From an uncultured Collinsella sp. (GTDB lineage Bacteria > Actinomycetota > Coriobacteriia > Coriobacteriales > Coriobacteriaceae), in the NCBI GenBank assembly GCA_900540845.1, contig UQHS01000001.1, positions 1-64,000 on the forward strand: DNA of 64,000 nt, in the 5' to 3' direction. Every line of letters starts with the position of its first letter. The stretch's first letter is position 1. The notes below the pieces were generated by a model. The model saw nothing but the letters and a program-made list of their open reading frames with translations, was not told where the DNA came from and searched no databases. Positions 33,127-43,600 of the stretch are shown in pieces. The position numbers were made by a program, and so were the translations under genes.

Positions 33127-34008
33127 CTACAGGTATTCGATCTGGGCGCCCTCGGTGTCGCAGGTGAGGATATGCGTTTCGCACTCGGGGAACCGCTCGC
33201 GCAAACGGACCTGGAGGAACTTAGCGACAATGGTGTCGTCGGTCACCGCCATGAGCGTTGAGCCCGATCCGGAGATCCACAGCGTTCCCGCCCCGCCTTC
33301 CAAACAGGTGGTGCGGATAGCGTCGTAGTCGGGGATGAGAGCGCGGCGGTGAGGCTCCTGCAGGCGATCATCGTTGGCGTCGGCGATGAGTGCGAGGTCT
33401 CCCATCTCCAGGCCACGCGTCATGCCGGCGATGCGGCCCATCTGCCACACAGCGGTGGAGAGGGGCACCTCCTGGGGGACAACTTTGCGCGCTTCGCTCG
33501 TGTGTACCTCATAGGGCGGGATGATCGTGATGAAGCGCAGGCGATTGCTCACCTCGTACCGCAGGCAGCGGGGAAGACCGCCCTCGGGGGTGAACGAGCA
33601 CACAGCGCCTCCCAGGATGGCGGGGGCGACGTTGTCGGGGTGTCCTTCGACGGCGGTGGCGATTCGCACGAGTTCGGCACGGTCGACGGTGTGCCCGGTG
33701 AGCGCCGCGGCGGCCATGATGCCCGCAACGACGCAGGTAGAACTGCTGCCCAGGCCCCGGGCAACGGGAACATCGGTCGAGATGTCGAGCTTGACGGTGA
33801 AGGGTTCCTCGCCCCATTCGCGCAGAGCGTCTACGAATGAGACGTATACGAGGTTGCTCTCGTTTTGGAACTCCTCGGGGCAGCCCGTGATCTCGAGCGA
33901 GTCGGCGCGCTCAAAGGTGAAGTGGGAGTACAGCGACACCGCCATACCGAGCGTGTCGTAGCCAATTCCGAGGTTTGCGCTCGTGGCGGGAACGGTGATC
34001 TTGATCAT
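33127..34008 (-). CDS. thrB: Homoserine kinase ThrB
   Basis: This 293-residue GHMP kinase phosphorylates homoserine for threonine synthesis. It starts MIKITVPATSANLGIGYDTLGMA, has the ATP loop VPVARGLGSSSTCVVAG, and carries GGAGTLWISGSGSTLMA at the substrate end. AGGAGG lies 8 bases before the ATG. It follows thrC by 22 bases on the same strand, so the two are one operon, divergent from lysC-asd. Homoserine dehydrogenase is not in this window. Confidence 0.95.
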   Translation of the reverse strand: MIKITVPATSANLGIGYDTLGMAVSLYSHFTFERADSLEITGCPEEFQNESNLVYVSFVDALREWGEEPFTVKLDISTDVPVARGLGSSSTCVVAGIMAAAALTGHTVDRAELVRIATAVEGHPDNVAPAILGGAVCSFTPEGGLPRCLRYEVSNRLRFITIIPPYEVHTSEARKVVPQEVPLSTAVWQMGRIAGMTRGLEMGDLALIADANDDRLQEPHRRALIPDYDAIRTTCLEGGAGTLWISGSGSTLMAVTDDTIVAKFLQVRLRERFPECETHILTCDTEGAQIEYL

Positions 34009-34030
34009 GCAAAAACCTCCTGAGGCCGCG

Positions 34031-35581
34031 CTATAGGGACGTGGCAGCGTGTTCGACGAAAGACGCCATCTCGTCCACATCCACCACGTCGGTGTGGAGC
34101 ACGGGTTTATCTTCGAGCGTCGCAAGTTGCGTGGGCGCGACGGTGCCGGTTGCCTTGGCGAGAACGTCCATGCAGGCGAAGTCGCTCGGCGGACAGAACA
34201 GGCCGAGCGCCCCGGCGACAGCGCGGGGGAACTTGTAGGGGCTCGCCGTGGAAAGCAGCACGCGGGCGCGGGCGCCCTCGGCAGCGGGCTGCTCGGTTAG
34301 GACGTGGAAACCGCAGGCGGTATGCGGGTCAATCACGTAGTCGTTGGCGTTCCAGCATGTCTTGATGGCCGAGGCCACCTGGTCTTCGTCGGCCCAGCCG
34401 CAGCCAAAGACCTCCTGAATCTGGGCGAGCAGGTCGGCGGGCAGGGTGTAGGAGCCCTCGCGACCAAGGCTCTCCATGAGCTGCGCCACCAGCTCGCAGT
34501 CGCCATCGCTCAGGTAATACAACATGCGTTCGAGGTTAGACGAGATGAGGATGTCCATGCTCGGTGAGGTCGTGGTAAAGAAGGGGCGCTCGCGGTCGTA
34601 AGTGCCCGTAGTGAGGAAGTCGAACAGCACGTTATTCTTATCGCTCGCGACGACGAGCTTGGCGATGGGCAGACCCATGCGTTTGGCGTAGTAGCCGGCA
34701 AGGATGTCGCCGAAGTTGCCCGTGGGGACGCAGAACTCCACAGCGTCGCCCACCTCGATCGCGCGGGCGCGCAGCAGTTGCGCGTAGGCGGCGAAGTAGT
34801 ACACGACCTGCGGGACCAGGCGGCCGACGTTGATGGAGTTGGCGCTGGAGAGCTGCACGCCCTGCGCTGCCAGGCGATCGGCGAGGCCGGTGTCGCCAAA
34901 GATGCGCTTGACGGCGCTCTGGGCGTCGTCAAAGTTGCCGCGCACGCCGCACACAGTGGCGTTGGCGCCTTCCTGCGTGCTCATCTGCAGCTCTTGGACG
35001 CGAGAAACCTTGCCCTGCGGGTAGAAGACGGTGATGCCCACGCCGGGGGCGTCGGCGAAGCCGGCCAGTGCGGCCTTACCGGTATCGCCCGAGGTCGCGG
35101 TGACGATCTGAATCTTGGTGGAGGCGAGGGGGGCGTCGCCGACACCGCTGGCATCAGGGGAGCCGTTCGTGGCGGCGCCGCCCGTGCGTGCCATGAGGCG
35201 CGGCAGCATCTGCAGCGCGACGTCCTTGAAGGCGCTTGTCGGGCCGTGCCAGAGTTCGAGCACGTAGGCGGGGACGTTGTCCGCATGGGGGGCTTGGGCG
35301 AGCGGGACCACGGGCGTGACTTCATCGCTGGCGAACGTCCCCTCGTACGCCTCGGCCACACATGCCGCGATCTCATCGGAGGTGTAGTCGGACAAAAGCG
35401 CCCCGAGTACCTCGCGTGCGAGCTCAAAGTACGTCTTGGAGCTCAGGGTCGCAAGGTCGATGGTGGCCTCGCCAAGCGCATCGCTCACATATAGGCCGCC
35501 GTCGGGGGCAATACCTCGGCGAATCGCCTGCTTGGAGCTGAGCTTAGATGAACGTGAACGCGTGCTGTGGTACGTCGCCAT
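34031..35581 (-). CDS. thrC: Threonine synthase ThrC
   Basis: This 516-residue PLP enzyme converts O-phosphohomoserine to threonine. The PLP lysine is K119 in HGPTSAFKDVALQ, and the phosphate-binding loop is TATSGDTGKAALAGF. SANSINVGRLVPQVVYYF and PTGNFGDILAGYYAK are family hallmarks of the longer, enteric-like class. An insertion around residues 130-150 (GGAATNGSPDASGVGD) is low-complexity and probably a surface loop. GAGGAG precedes the ATG. It forms an operon with thrB. Confidence 0.95.
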   Translation of the reverse strand: MATYHSTRSRSSKLSSKQAIRRGIAPDGGLYVSDALGEATIDLATLSSKTYFELAREVLGALLSDYTSDEIAACVAEAYEGTFASDEVTPVVPLAQAPHADNVPAYVLELWHGPTSAFKDVALQMLPRLMARTGGAATNGSPDASGVGDAPLASTKIQIVTATSGDTGKAALAGFADAPGVGITVFYPQGKVSRVQELQMSTQEGANATVCGVRGNFDDAQSAVKRIFGDTGLADRLAAQGVQLSSANSINVGRLVPQVVYYFAAYAQLLRARAIEVGDAVEFCVPTGNFGDILAGYYAKRMGLPIAKLVVASDKNNVLFDFLTTGTYDRERPFFTTTSPSMDILISSNLERMLYYLSDGDCELVAQLMESLGREGSYTLPADLLAQIQEVFGCGWADEDQVASAIKTCWNANDYVIDPHTACGFHVLTEQPAAEGARARVLLSTASPYKFPRAVAGALGLFCPPSDFACMDVLAKATGTVAPTQLATLEDKPVLHTDVVDVDEMASFVEHAATSL

Positions 35582-35726
35582 GCTGCGATCTCCTCACGAC
35601 TGGGATGTGTCATGGCGCACATACTACCATCAGCGCGCCGCTGCGCCCTGATAAAGCGTCACCGCGACGGGGCTTTCCAGCCTCACTCCATATGACGTTC
35701 TTTATTTGGAAACAATGCGCGCGCCT

Positions 35727-35756
35727 TTGAGCTGCTGTACTAGCTCATGGTAAAGT
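35727..35756 (+). promoter_or_regulatory. Probable lysC promoter
   Basis: TTGAGC (35727-35732) and TAAAGT (35751-35756) are separated by 18 bases, with a TGG extension before the -10 element. It lies 68 bases before lysC. No recognisable amino-acid riboswitch or leader peptide is seen in the 35582-35823 gap. Confidence 0.4.
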
Positions 35757-35823
35757 GGCAACCTACATGTCATGTCGCGCTGCCCGTTTGCGGTATGCGC
35801 TTTGGGAAGGGTTGCTGCGCACC

Positions 35824-37188
35824 ATGATCAAAATCACTAAATTTGGTGGATCGTCTGTTGCCGATGCCGAGCATTTTCGCAAGATCAAGGCGATTATCGA
35901 CGCCGACCCGGCGCGTCGCTTTGTGGTGGTGAGCGCCTGCGGGCGTCGTTCCAAAGCCGACACGAAGGTGACCGACCTGCTCTATCTCGTGGACGCGCAC
36001 GTGAGCTATCACGTTTCTTGCGAGGACCTACTTGAGGACATCGGCCAGCGCTACTTCGATATCGCCGATGAGCTCGGGCTGTCCTATCCCATCCGCGAGG
36101 AGTTTGCCGCCTTTGCCGAGCGCGCCCGCTCGGGCGGCTACCGCACCGAGGAGCTCGTGAGCCGCGGTGAGTATTTCACGGCCCGCCTCATGGCCGAGTA
36201 CCTGGGCCTTCCGTTCATCGACGCGGCCGACATGGTCGCCTTCCATCACGACGGCACGCTCTCCATGAAGCGCACCGCCGAGCTGGTGAAGGAAAACGCC
36301 CGTGAGGGCGGCTTTGTCATGCCGGGCTTTTACGGTGCTACCAAGGAGGGCCAGATCAAGCTGCTCGACCGCGGCGGCGGAGACATTTCCGGCTCCATCC
36401 TCGCTCAATGCTTGGGGGCGGACCTCTACGAAAACTGGACGGACGTGTCGGGCTTCTTGTCCGCCGACCCGCGCATCGTGCCGGGGGCGCAGCCGATTCC
36501 CCGCATTACGTATGAGGAGCTGCGCGAGCTCTCTTATATGGGCGCGAGCGTGCTGCACGAGGAGGCCGTGTTCCCCGTGCGCGAGGCCGGCATCCCGCTG
36601 GTGATCAAGAACACCAACGCCCCCGAGGACCCGGGCACCATCATCTCCGAGACCGCGAAAGAGGGCGATTCCGAGCCCATCATCACCGGCATCGCCGGAA
36701 AGCGCGGCTTCCTCGCCATCAACGTCTCGCGCGACCGCACCAAGAGCCGCATCGGCTTCATGCGCCGCGCGCTGTCGGTGTTTGAGCGCTACGGCATCTC
36801 GGTCGAGCACATGCCCACGGGCGTCGACCAGTTCGCCGCGGTTGTCCAGGCGGCCGATGTGAAAGACTCCCTGTACTCGCTCATTTCGGACATCCAGGAT
36901 GAGGTCGAGCCCCTTGAGATCGAGGTCGTTGAGGACCTCGCGCTCATTGCCACGGTGGGCCGCAACCTGCGAGGCCGTGCAGGCATCTCCGGTCACCTGT
37001 TTGGCAAGCTGGGCGAGGCGGGCGTGAGCGTCCGCATGATCACGCAGGGCTGCGACGAGATCAACATCATCGTCGGCGTGGAGGAGCGCGACTTCGACCT
37101 CGCCATCAAGACCATCTACGAGGCCTTCTCAGACGAGAACGGCATCGTGACCACCGCCGACCTCGAGCCCACGCCGCAGCCGTTCTAG
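35824..37188 (+). CDS. lysC: Aspartate kinase
   Basis: A 454-residue monofunctional aspartokinase, the first step from aspartate to lysine, threonine and methionine. The kinase domain opens with MIKITKFGGSSVADAEHFRKI and continues through LLDRGGGDISGSI and WTDVSGFLSADPRIV. Two ACT domains (from about residue 305: FLAINVSRDRTKSRIGFMRR and IATVGRNLRGRAGISG) should bind feedback inhibitors. ATG at 35824 has only a distant GGGAAGGG, so translation may be modest. asd follows 125 bases later. Confidence 0.95.
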   Translation: MIKITKFGGSSVADAEHFRKIKAIIDADPARRFVVVSACGRRSKADTKVTDLLYLVDAHVSYHVSCEDLLEDIGQRYFDIADELGLSYPIREEFAAFAERARSGGYRTEELVSRGEYFTARLMAEYLGLPFIDAADMVAFHHDGTLSMKRTAELVKENAREGGFVMPGFYGATKEGQIKLLDRGGGDISGSILAQCLGADLYENWTDVSGFLSADPRIVPGAQPIPRITYEELRELSYMGASVLHEEAVFPVREAGIPLVIKNTNAPEDPGTIISETAKEGDSEPIITGIAGKRGFLAINVSRDRTKSRIGFMRRALSVFERYGISVEHMPTGVDQFAAVVQAADVKDSLYSLISDIQDEVEPLEIEVVEDLALIATVGRNLRGRAGISGHLFGKLGEAGVSVRMITQGCDEINIIVGVEERDFDLAIKTIYEAFSDENGIVTTADLEPTPQPF

Positions 37189-37313
37189 GCAATCGCCCTC
37201 GGGTCACTTGCGCCCCGACACCAGTGGGGGCGAGCCAGTGGCGGCGGGGCGAACGGCACGGGGTCAGGTGTGGCCGAAGCGCAAGATGAAATCCAGCGAG
37301 AAGGGTGAACATC

Positions 37314-38339
37314 ATGAAGACGTATTCAGTTGCCATTGTCGGTGCCACCGGTGCGGTGGGCACGCAGATGCTGCAGTGCCTGGAGGAGCAGGAGTTCCCC
37401 GTCGGCGCGCTCAAGCTGCTGGCAAGCCCTCGGTCTGCGGGCAAGGTCGTCGAGACCCCTTGGGGCGACGTGACGGTCGAGGTCGCCGCGCCCGAGGCGT
37501 TCGACGGCGTCGACATCGTGCTCGGTGCCGCTGAGGATGACATCGCCCTCGCCCTGTACCCCGAGGCCGTGAAGCGCGGCGCGGTGGTTGTCGACAACTC
37601 CCACGCGTTCCGCCTGGACGAGGACGTGCCGCTTGTCATTCCTGAGATCAACGGCGCCGACGCCCTCAACCACAAGGGCATCATCGCCAACCCCAATTGC
37701 GCCACCATCATCGGCCTCGTGCCCACGTGGCCGCTGCACAGAATCGCCGGCGTGAAGCGTATGATCGTGTCCACCTACCAGGCGGCCAGTGGCGCGGGCG
37801 TGCCCGGCATGCGCGAGCTCGAGCAGCAGATCGGCTGCATGGGACGAGGTGAGGAGATCCCTGAGCCCTCCGCGTTTGCCGCGCAGCTTGCAAGTAATCT
37901 CATTCCGCAGATCGGCGGCGAGAAGTACGAGGGCTTCACCTCGGAGGAGATGAAGCTGCAAAACGAGGGCCGCAAGATCATGCACCTGCCCGATCTGCGT
38001 GTGAACTGCACCTGTGTGCGCGTACCCGTGCTGCGCTCTCACTCCGAGAGCATCACGCTCGAGTTCGAGCGCGACATCACCCTCGAGCAGGCGCGCGAGG
38101 CGCTGGCCTCCGCGCCCGGTGTGAAGCTCGTGGATGACCTGAACGCCGAGAGCGCCCACGACCGTTGGCCCATGCCGCTCGACACTACCGACCAGGACCT
38201 TATTTGGGTCGGCCGCGTGCGTCGCGACATCTCCAACCCCGATGAGCTGCGCGGCATCACGTTCTGGTGCTGCGGCGACCAGATTCGCAAGGGTGCCGCG
38301 ACCAACGCTGTCCAGATCGCCAAGATGCTCTGTGAGTAG
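37314..38339 (+). CDS. asd: Aspartate-semialdehyde dehydrogenase
   Basis: A 341-residue NADPH-dependent enzyme that reduces aspartyl-phosphate to the semialdehyde. The nucleotide loop is AIVGATGAVGTQML, the catalytic Cys is C129 in NPNCATIIGLVP, and SEESAH-type substrate residues appear as NAESAHDRWPMPLDTT. ATG at 37314 is preferred to the GTG at 37305, because GAGAAGGG ends 8 bases before it. It is the second gene of the lysC operon. Confidence 0.95.
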   Translation: MKTYSVAIVGATGAVGTQMLQCLEEQEFPVGALKLLASPRSAGKVVETPWGDVTVEVAAPEAFDGVDIVLGAAEDDIALALYPEAVKRGAVVVDNSHAFRLDEDVPLVIPEINGADALNHKGIIANPNCATIIGLVPTWPLHRIAGVKRMIVSTYQAASGAGVPGMRELEQQIGCMGRGEEIPEPSAFAAQLASNLIPQIGGEKYEGFTSEEMKLQNEGRKIMHLPDLRVNCTCVRVPVLRSHSESITLEFERDITLEQAREALASAPGVKLVDDLNAESAHDRWPMPLDTTDQDLIWVGRVRRDISNPDELRGITFWCCGDQIRKGAATNAVQIAKMLCE

Positions 38340-38425
38340 CCTCCTTCTCCGACTGGGGCCACTGATGCACACAATCGGTCAATCTGTGTACAATCGTAGA
38401 CACTGCCGTCTGAGATAGGGTTGTG

Positions 38426-39286
38426 ATGCATATGGGTAAGTACGTTATCGTGGTTGAGTCCGGCGCGGATGTGACGCCGGAGCTTTGCGACCGGTACGGG
38501 ATCGTGCGGGTTCCCATGCACGTCACCATTGGTGACGAGACCGTCGACGACGGCGCTATCCCGCCGCTCGAGATTTACTCCCGTTGCAACGAGCTCGGGC
38601 AGATGCCCAAGACGAGCGGTTGCTCCCCGGCGGATTTTGAGGAGGTCTACGATCGCATCCATGCCGAGCAGCCCGATGCCACCATCTTGCACCTCGCATA
38701 TTCCGAGGTGACGACCTGCTCGCACCAGTCCTCCAAGATCGCCGCTGAGGGTCGCGACTACGTGCACTCCATGGACACGCGCTTTGTCTCGGTGGGTCAG
38801 TCACTCATCGCCGTCGAGGCCGCCAAGTACATCGAGGCTCATCCCGATGCGACCGTCGATGAGATCTTCGCCTTCGTCGAGAGCGTGATGGATCGCGTGC
38901 TGCTGGGCTTTGTCCCCACGGACCTGCAGTTCCTCAAGGCGGGCGGACGCCTGTCCAACGTTGCGTTCCTCGGCGCGCACTTGCTCAAGATCAAGCCGTG
39001 CATCGAGGTTATGGGTGGCAAGTTCGTCGCCACGAAGAAGTTCCGCGGTTCGATGCTCAAGTGCGCTCGAGCCTTCCTGGACCATATGGTTGCCAAGGGG
39101 GATGTCGACTACTCGCACGTGGGCCTCGCGTATTCCGTCGGCCTGTCCGACGAGCTGCGTGCCGACATGGAGGTCTATGCCCATGAGCTCGGCTTTGAGG
39201 ATGTTACCTGGACCCAGGTGGGCGGTGTGATCTCCAGCCACTGCGGCCCCACCGCCTTCGGCGCGGTGCTCACGCTCAAGGCGTAA
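38426..39286 (+). CDS. DegV-family fatty-acid-binding protein
   Basis: A 286-residue protein with the two-domain DegV fold, which binds a fatty acid in the cleft; in some bacteria it delivers exogenous fatty acid to FakA kinase. VVESGADVTPELCDRYGIVRVPM and the PKTSGCSPADFEEVYD pocket motif are typical, as is LQFLKAGGRLSNVA in the middle. The start is uncertain between ATG 38426 and ATG 38432; the only site, ATAGGG, fits 38426 better. Single-gene unit ended by a strong terminator. Confidence 0.9.
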   Translation: MHMGKYVIVVESGADVTPELCDRYGIVRVPMHVTIGDETVDDGAIPPLEIYSRCNELGQMPKTSGCSPADFEEVYDRIHAEQPDATILHLAYSEVTTCSHQSSKIAAEGRDYVHSMDTRFVSVGQSLIAVEAAKYIEAHPDATVDEIFAFVESVMDRVLLGFVPTDLQFLKAGGRLSNVAFLGAHLLKIKPCIEVMGGKFVATKKFRGSMLKCARAFLDHMVAKGDVDYSHVGLAYSVGLSDELRADMEVYAHELGFEDVTWTQVGGVISSHCGPTAFGAVLTLKA

Positions 39287-39361
39287 GCGCACGGACTGCG
39301 TGACGCTCGATGCGCAACGCGCGAGCGCTTATGGTCGCATTCAGTCATAGATGATCACTTG

Positions 39362-39392
39362 ACCCGGGGCGACCGAGCGCCCCGGGTTTTAC
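39362..39392 (+). terminator. Terminator after degV
   Basis: ACCCGGGGCG (39362-39371) pairs with CGCCCCGGGT (39378-39387), followed by TTTAC. Confidence 0.88.
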
Positions 39393-39438
39393 TCGTTTGA
39401 GGACGTTCAGCCCAGGCTCCGGCCTTCGCGCTTGCGAC

Positions 39439-39639
39439 AGCTATGGCAAGCGCTTGCTCGCATATCTTTCCGAGCGTCTTACAGAGGAGTTTGGCAAGGG
39501 ATTTACGCAGCGTGAGCTGCGTCGCATGAGGCAGTTTTATCAAACGTTTCCAATTCGGGGCACGCTGTTCCCCGAATTGAGCTGGACGTTTTGGAACGCC
39601 GAGCGCAGTGTCGTGCTTTCGTCGAATGAGGGCAACTGA
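39439..39639 (+). pseudogene. Fragment of a DUF1016 (YhcG-type) nuclease-family gene
   Basis: About 50 residues, SYGKRLLAYLSERLTEEFGK through RRMRQFYQTFP to LFPELSWT, match the N-terminal domain of YhcG/DUF1016 proteins. Those are about 340-residue putative nucleases often encoded inside type I restriction loci. No start region and no PDDEXK nuclease domain remain, and the frame ends soon after at 39639. It is a relic, next to an hsdR fragment. Confidence 0.75.
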
Positions 39640-39665
39640 GCATGGTACGCCTCCGTTCTTTCCCC

Positions 39666-39806
39666 TGGCTCAGCTCCACCATCCAGAAGTTCCCCTGCAT
39701 CTGCAGCGAGGCCAAGGTGAGCGGCAAGAAATTCGCCGTCATCATCGACGAGGCGCACTCCAGCCAATCCGGCAAGGTCAACGCCAAAATGAAGATGGCG
39801 CTCCAA
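39666..39806 (+). pseudogene. Fragment of a type I restriction enzyme R subunit (hsdR)
   Basis: About 47 residues, STIQKFPCICSEAK then KKFAVIIDEAHSSQSGK, are the helicase motif II region of HsdR (IIDEAH with the usual SSQSG). The rest of the roughly 1000-residue protein is missing on both sides. With the DUF1016 scrap just upstream, it marks a deleted type I restriction-modification locus. Confidence 0.78.
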
Positions 39807-39920
39807 GGCCATGGTGAATGCCCAAGGCGTATAGACGCATTCTCGTTACCTTCTGCTTGACACCCCCTCTTGTGGGTAGAACATAAAGATGTGACTGTAT
39901 AAAGCAACGGGGGCACGGAC

Positions 39921-40622
39921 ATGGCATATATCGAGTTCAACGACGTCATGAAGATCTATGGAGCAGGCGATGCCGAGGTCCATGCGCTTGACGGGGCGAG
40001 CTTCGAGGTTGAGCGCGGTGAGCTCGCCGTGATCTTGGGCGCTTCCGGTGCGGGCAAGACAACGGCTTTGAATATTCTCGGTGGCATGGATGCCGCCACC
40101 AGCGGTCGCGTCGTCGTCGATGGGCGCGATGTGAGCTCGGCCACCGAAGATGATCTTGTGGAATACCGCCGCGCCGACGTGGGGTTCGTCTTCCAGTTCT
40201 ACAACCTCGTGCCCAATCTCACGGCGCTGGAAAACGTCGAACTGGCTTCCCAGATCTGCCCCGATTCCCTCGACGCGGTTGACTGCCTGTGCAAGGTTGG
40301 CTTGGGCGAGCGCATGGCGAACTTTCCCTCTCAGCTTTCCGGTGGCGAGCAACAGCGTGTTTCCATCGCGCGCGCGTTGGCGAAAAACCCCAAGCTGCTC
40401 CTGTGCGACGAGCCCACAGGCGCGCTTGATTATCAAACGGGCAAGCAGGTGCTGCAGCTTTTGCAAGATACGTGTCGGCGCGACGGCATTACGGTCCTCA
40501 TCATCACGCATAACTCCGCGATCGCCCCCATGGCCGACCGTCTGATCCGCTTCAAGAGCGGTCGCGTGACCGACATGCACGTGAACCCGCAGCCTACTCC
40601 CATCGCGGAAATCGAGTGGTAG
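39921..40622 (+). CDS. ABC transporter ATP-binding protein (MacB/LolD type)
   Basis: A 233-residue ATPase with Walker A GASGAGKTTALNILGG, signature LSGGEQQRVSIARAL, Walker B LLLCDEPTGALD and switch His in ITHNS. This subfamily works with FtsX-like permeases, and such a permease gene starts 12 bases downstream. It should power mechanical remodelling or export at the membrane, for example of lipid or peptide. The ATG follows a weak GGGGGCACGG site. Confidence 0.93.
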   Translation: MAYIEFNDVMKIYGAGDAEVHALDGASFEVERGELAVILGASGAGKTTALNILGGMDAATSGRVVVDGRDVSSATEDDLVEYRRADVGFVFQFYNLVPNLTALENVELASQICPDSLDAVDCLCKVGLGERMANFPSQLSGGEQQRVSIARALAKNPKLLLCDEPTGALDYQTGKQVLQLLQDTCRRDGITVLIITHNSAIAPMADRLIRFKSGRVTDMHVNPQPTPIAEIEW

Positions 40623-40634
40623 GGGACGAGGCGC

Positions 40635-43600
40635 ATGGGATTGTTTGGAACCTCTCGAAAGAAGAATGACTCGCGCGGGGTCGTGGTCACCGCCCGCAAC
40701 GAGCGCCGCCGCGCGCGGCGCGAGGCGCGCCCGGATGCGTTCAACATAGATGTGGCGCGCACCATCACGGGCAACCTCAAGAAGTTCGTGTCTCTCGCAA
40801 TCATCACGGCGCTGGGCGCCACCATGCTCGTCGGTCTCAAGGCTGCCTGCGACGATTTGCGCTTTACCGCGGATAGCTATTATGACGAGCAGCGGCTGTT
40901 CGATCTCTCCGTCAAGTCGACGCTCGGTTTGGACTCCGCCGACATCAAGGCCCTGTCTGAGGTCCAGGGTGTCGAAATCGCCGAGGGAGGCTATGCCGAA
41001 ACTGCGTACACGCAGGTCGACGGGACAAGTCAAAAAGTTGACCTCAAGGCGCTTTCGCCCGAGGGGCTCAACGAACCCAAGGTGCTCGAGGGCCGTTTGC
41101 CCCGCGATGTGCATGAGATCGCGGTAACGCAAAAGTATCTCGATGCTAGCGGGAAGTCGATTGGCGATACCGTCACGTTCGAGAGCGAAGACGAGGACGC
41201 GACGGCTGTGTTCGCGCGCGGGAAATACACTATCACGGCGTTGGTCCTTGATCCCATGGATGTGAACGCCGGTACCAAGACGATGAGTTTTCGCAGCTCA
41301 GGCGGTCCGCAGTATGCCTTCTTCCTGACGCCGGGCGCCGTTCTTGCCCGCGACACCTTCACGGCCGCCTATATCACCGTGACGGGTGCCGCCGACCTGA
41401 TGACCTATTCCGATGAATACAAGGAGACGGTCGATGGGGTCAAGCAGCGCATAGAGAAGACACGGGAGCAGCGTGAGCTGGAGCGCACCAATCGGGTGAA
41501 GGACGACGCAAACGAGGCGATCGACGCGGAGCAAGACAAGGCGACGGAGCAGCTTGACGAGGCCGCCGACAAACTCAATGACGCGCAGTTCGAGATCACG
41601 AGCGGGCGCAGCCAACTGGATGCCGCACAAGGGGAGCTCGCTGCCAACGAGCGGCAGGTGGAGCAGGGCTTGGCGCAGGTTGCCGCGGGCCTGGGCTGCT
41701 CGGTGGACCAGATCCCGGCGGCAATGGCGGCCAAGCAAACACAGCTTGACGAGGCGAATCGCCAGCTCATCGCCACGCGTGCGCAGCTGCAATCCACAGG
41801 TGACGTCATGTCGCGCTTGCCGTACGTGGAAGACATGTGGCCCAGCGCGGCATGGGCGCGTCTCATGGGCGCCACCACTCCCGCCGAGGCGCGAAGCGCC
41901 GCGGACGAGTTCAACGCCGCCATCAAGCCCCAGCTCGACAGCTCGATTGCATCGCTGCGCGAGCTGGCGTCCTACTTCCGTTCCGATGAGTTCAAGCAGG
42001 CTCACGAGCAGACGAAGCACGATTACGACCAGCTGCCCCCGTCTGTCAAAGAGCGCATCGAGCGAATGCTCTCCGATATGCCTGACGGCGCGGAGCAGGC
42101 GGTGCGCGACCTGCTGGCCCAGCCCCCCGACGACATGGCAGCGCATGCGGACGCTATGGCCGATCAGCTCGAGCAGCTGTATGGCGTTGCCGACGGCGTG
42201 GTCGCCCTGGTGGAAGGCGAGATCAAGGTGCGCGAAGGCCAGAAGAGCCTGGCGGACGCCCGTGCAGCCTACGACAAGCTCATCGCTGCCCAGGCACAAC
42301 TCGACAGCGGTGAGAGCCAGATCAACGCGAACCGCCGCCGTTTGCTGGCGGGGCAGGCCGAGCTCGATGAGAGCCGTGCCGAATTTGAGGAGCAGAAGGC
42401 AGACGTCGAGGCGAAGTTCGCCGACGCCCGCGCCGAGGTCGACGGCATCGAGCGTGCGACGTGGTACATCCAAGATCGCGGTTCGCTCGCCAGCTACGCG
42501 AGCATCGAGAGCGACGCGAGTTCCATCGAGTCGATCGCCACGGTGTTCCCGCTCATCTTCTTCACCGTCGCGGTGCTCATCAGCCTCACGACGGTTACGC
42601 GCATGGTTGAGGAGGATCGTGGTCTCATCGGTTTGTATAAGGCGCTCGGATACAGCCGCGGTCGCATCCTCTCCAAGTACCTGATCTACTCCTTCTCCGC
42701 GTGTCTTGTGGGCGGCATAGTGGGCGACGCACTCGGCTTCATCGCGTTGCCCGAGATCATCTTCAGCATTTTCTCGACCATGTACGCGCTGCCGCCGTTC
42801 CAACTGCACTTCAACGCCTTTACCGCGGTGCTCGGGATCGTCTTGTTCGCCGTCGGCATCGTGGGCGCCACGTTCCTGTCGTGCCGCCTCGTGCTCAAGG
42901 AGACACCGGCGTCTCTGATGCGTCCCAAGGCGCCGCGCGCGGGCAAGCGCATCTTGCTTGAGCACATCACGCCGCTCTGGCGCCGCATGAGCTTCCTCAA
43001 CAAGGTGAGTGCGCGCAACCTCTTCCGCTATAAGAAGCGGTTCTTGATGACGGTGTTCGGCATCGCCGGCTGCACCGCCCTCATGATCTGCGGCCTTGGC
43101 ATCCGCGATACGGTCATCTCGCTCAAGCCGCGGCAGTATGGGCCCGACGGTATCGTGCGCTACGATCTCATGGCCGTGACGGCCGATGCCGATTTCGCGC
43201 AAGGTGAGGAGGAGCTGCGCGCAACGGGCGCCGTCGACACTATGCTTGAGGCTCGCGTCGATTCCGTGACGGCGGAATTCGGCGGCGTAAAGGAAAGCGT
43301 CCAGCTCATCGTGGTGCCCAACAACGCAGACCTCTCCGCATGCATCAAAACTGAGGACGGTGCGCACACGACGTTTTTGGCGCCGGCGATGGGCGGCGAG
43401 GAGATTTCGCTGCCGCGCGAGGGCAACGGCGTGCTCATCACCAAGAACGTCGAGCAGGTTTTGGGCTTTGGCTTGGGCGACGAGCTCAAACTGCAGGACA
43501 GCGCCCTGCAGACGGGTAACGTCCGCGTGGACGGCATCACCGTGAACTTCCTGGGCAACTTCGTCTTCATGACGGAGAACGCCTACCGCGCCGCTTTCGG

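Noticed and set aside
39397..39639. Intact 80-residue gene
   Set aside because: Only the middle matches a known family (DUF1016 N-domain); the ends are unrelated and there is no ribosome site, so it is a relic.
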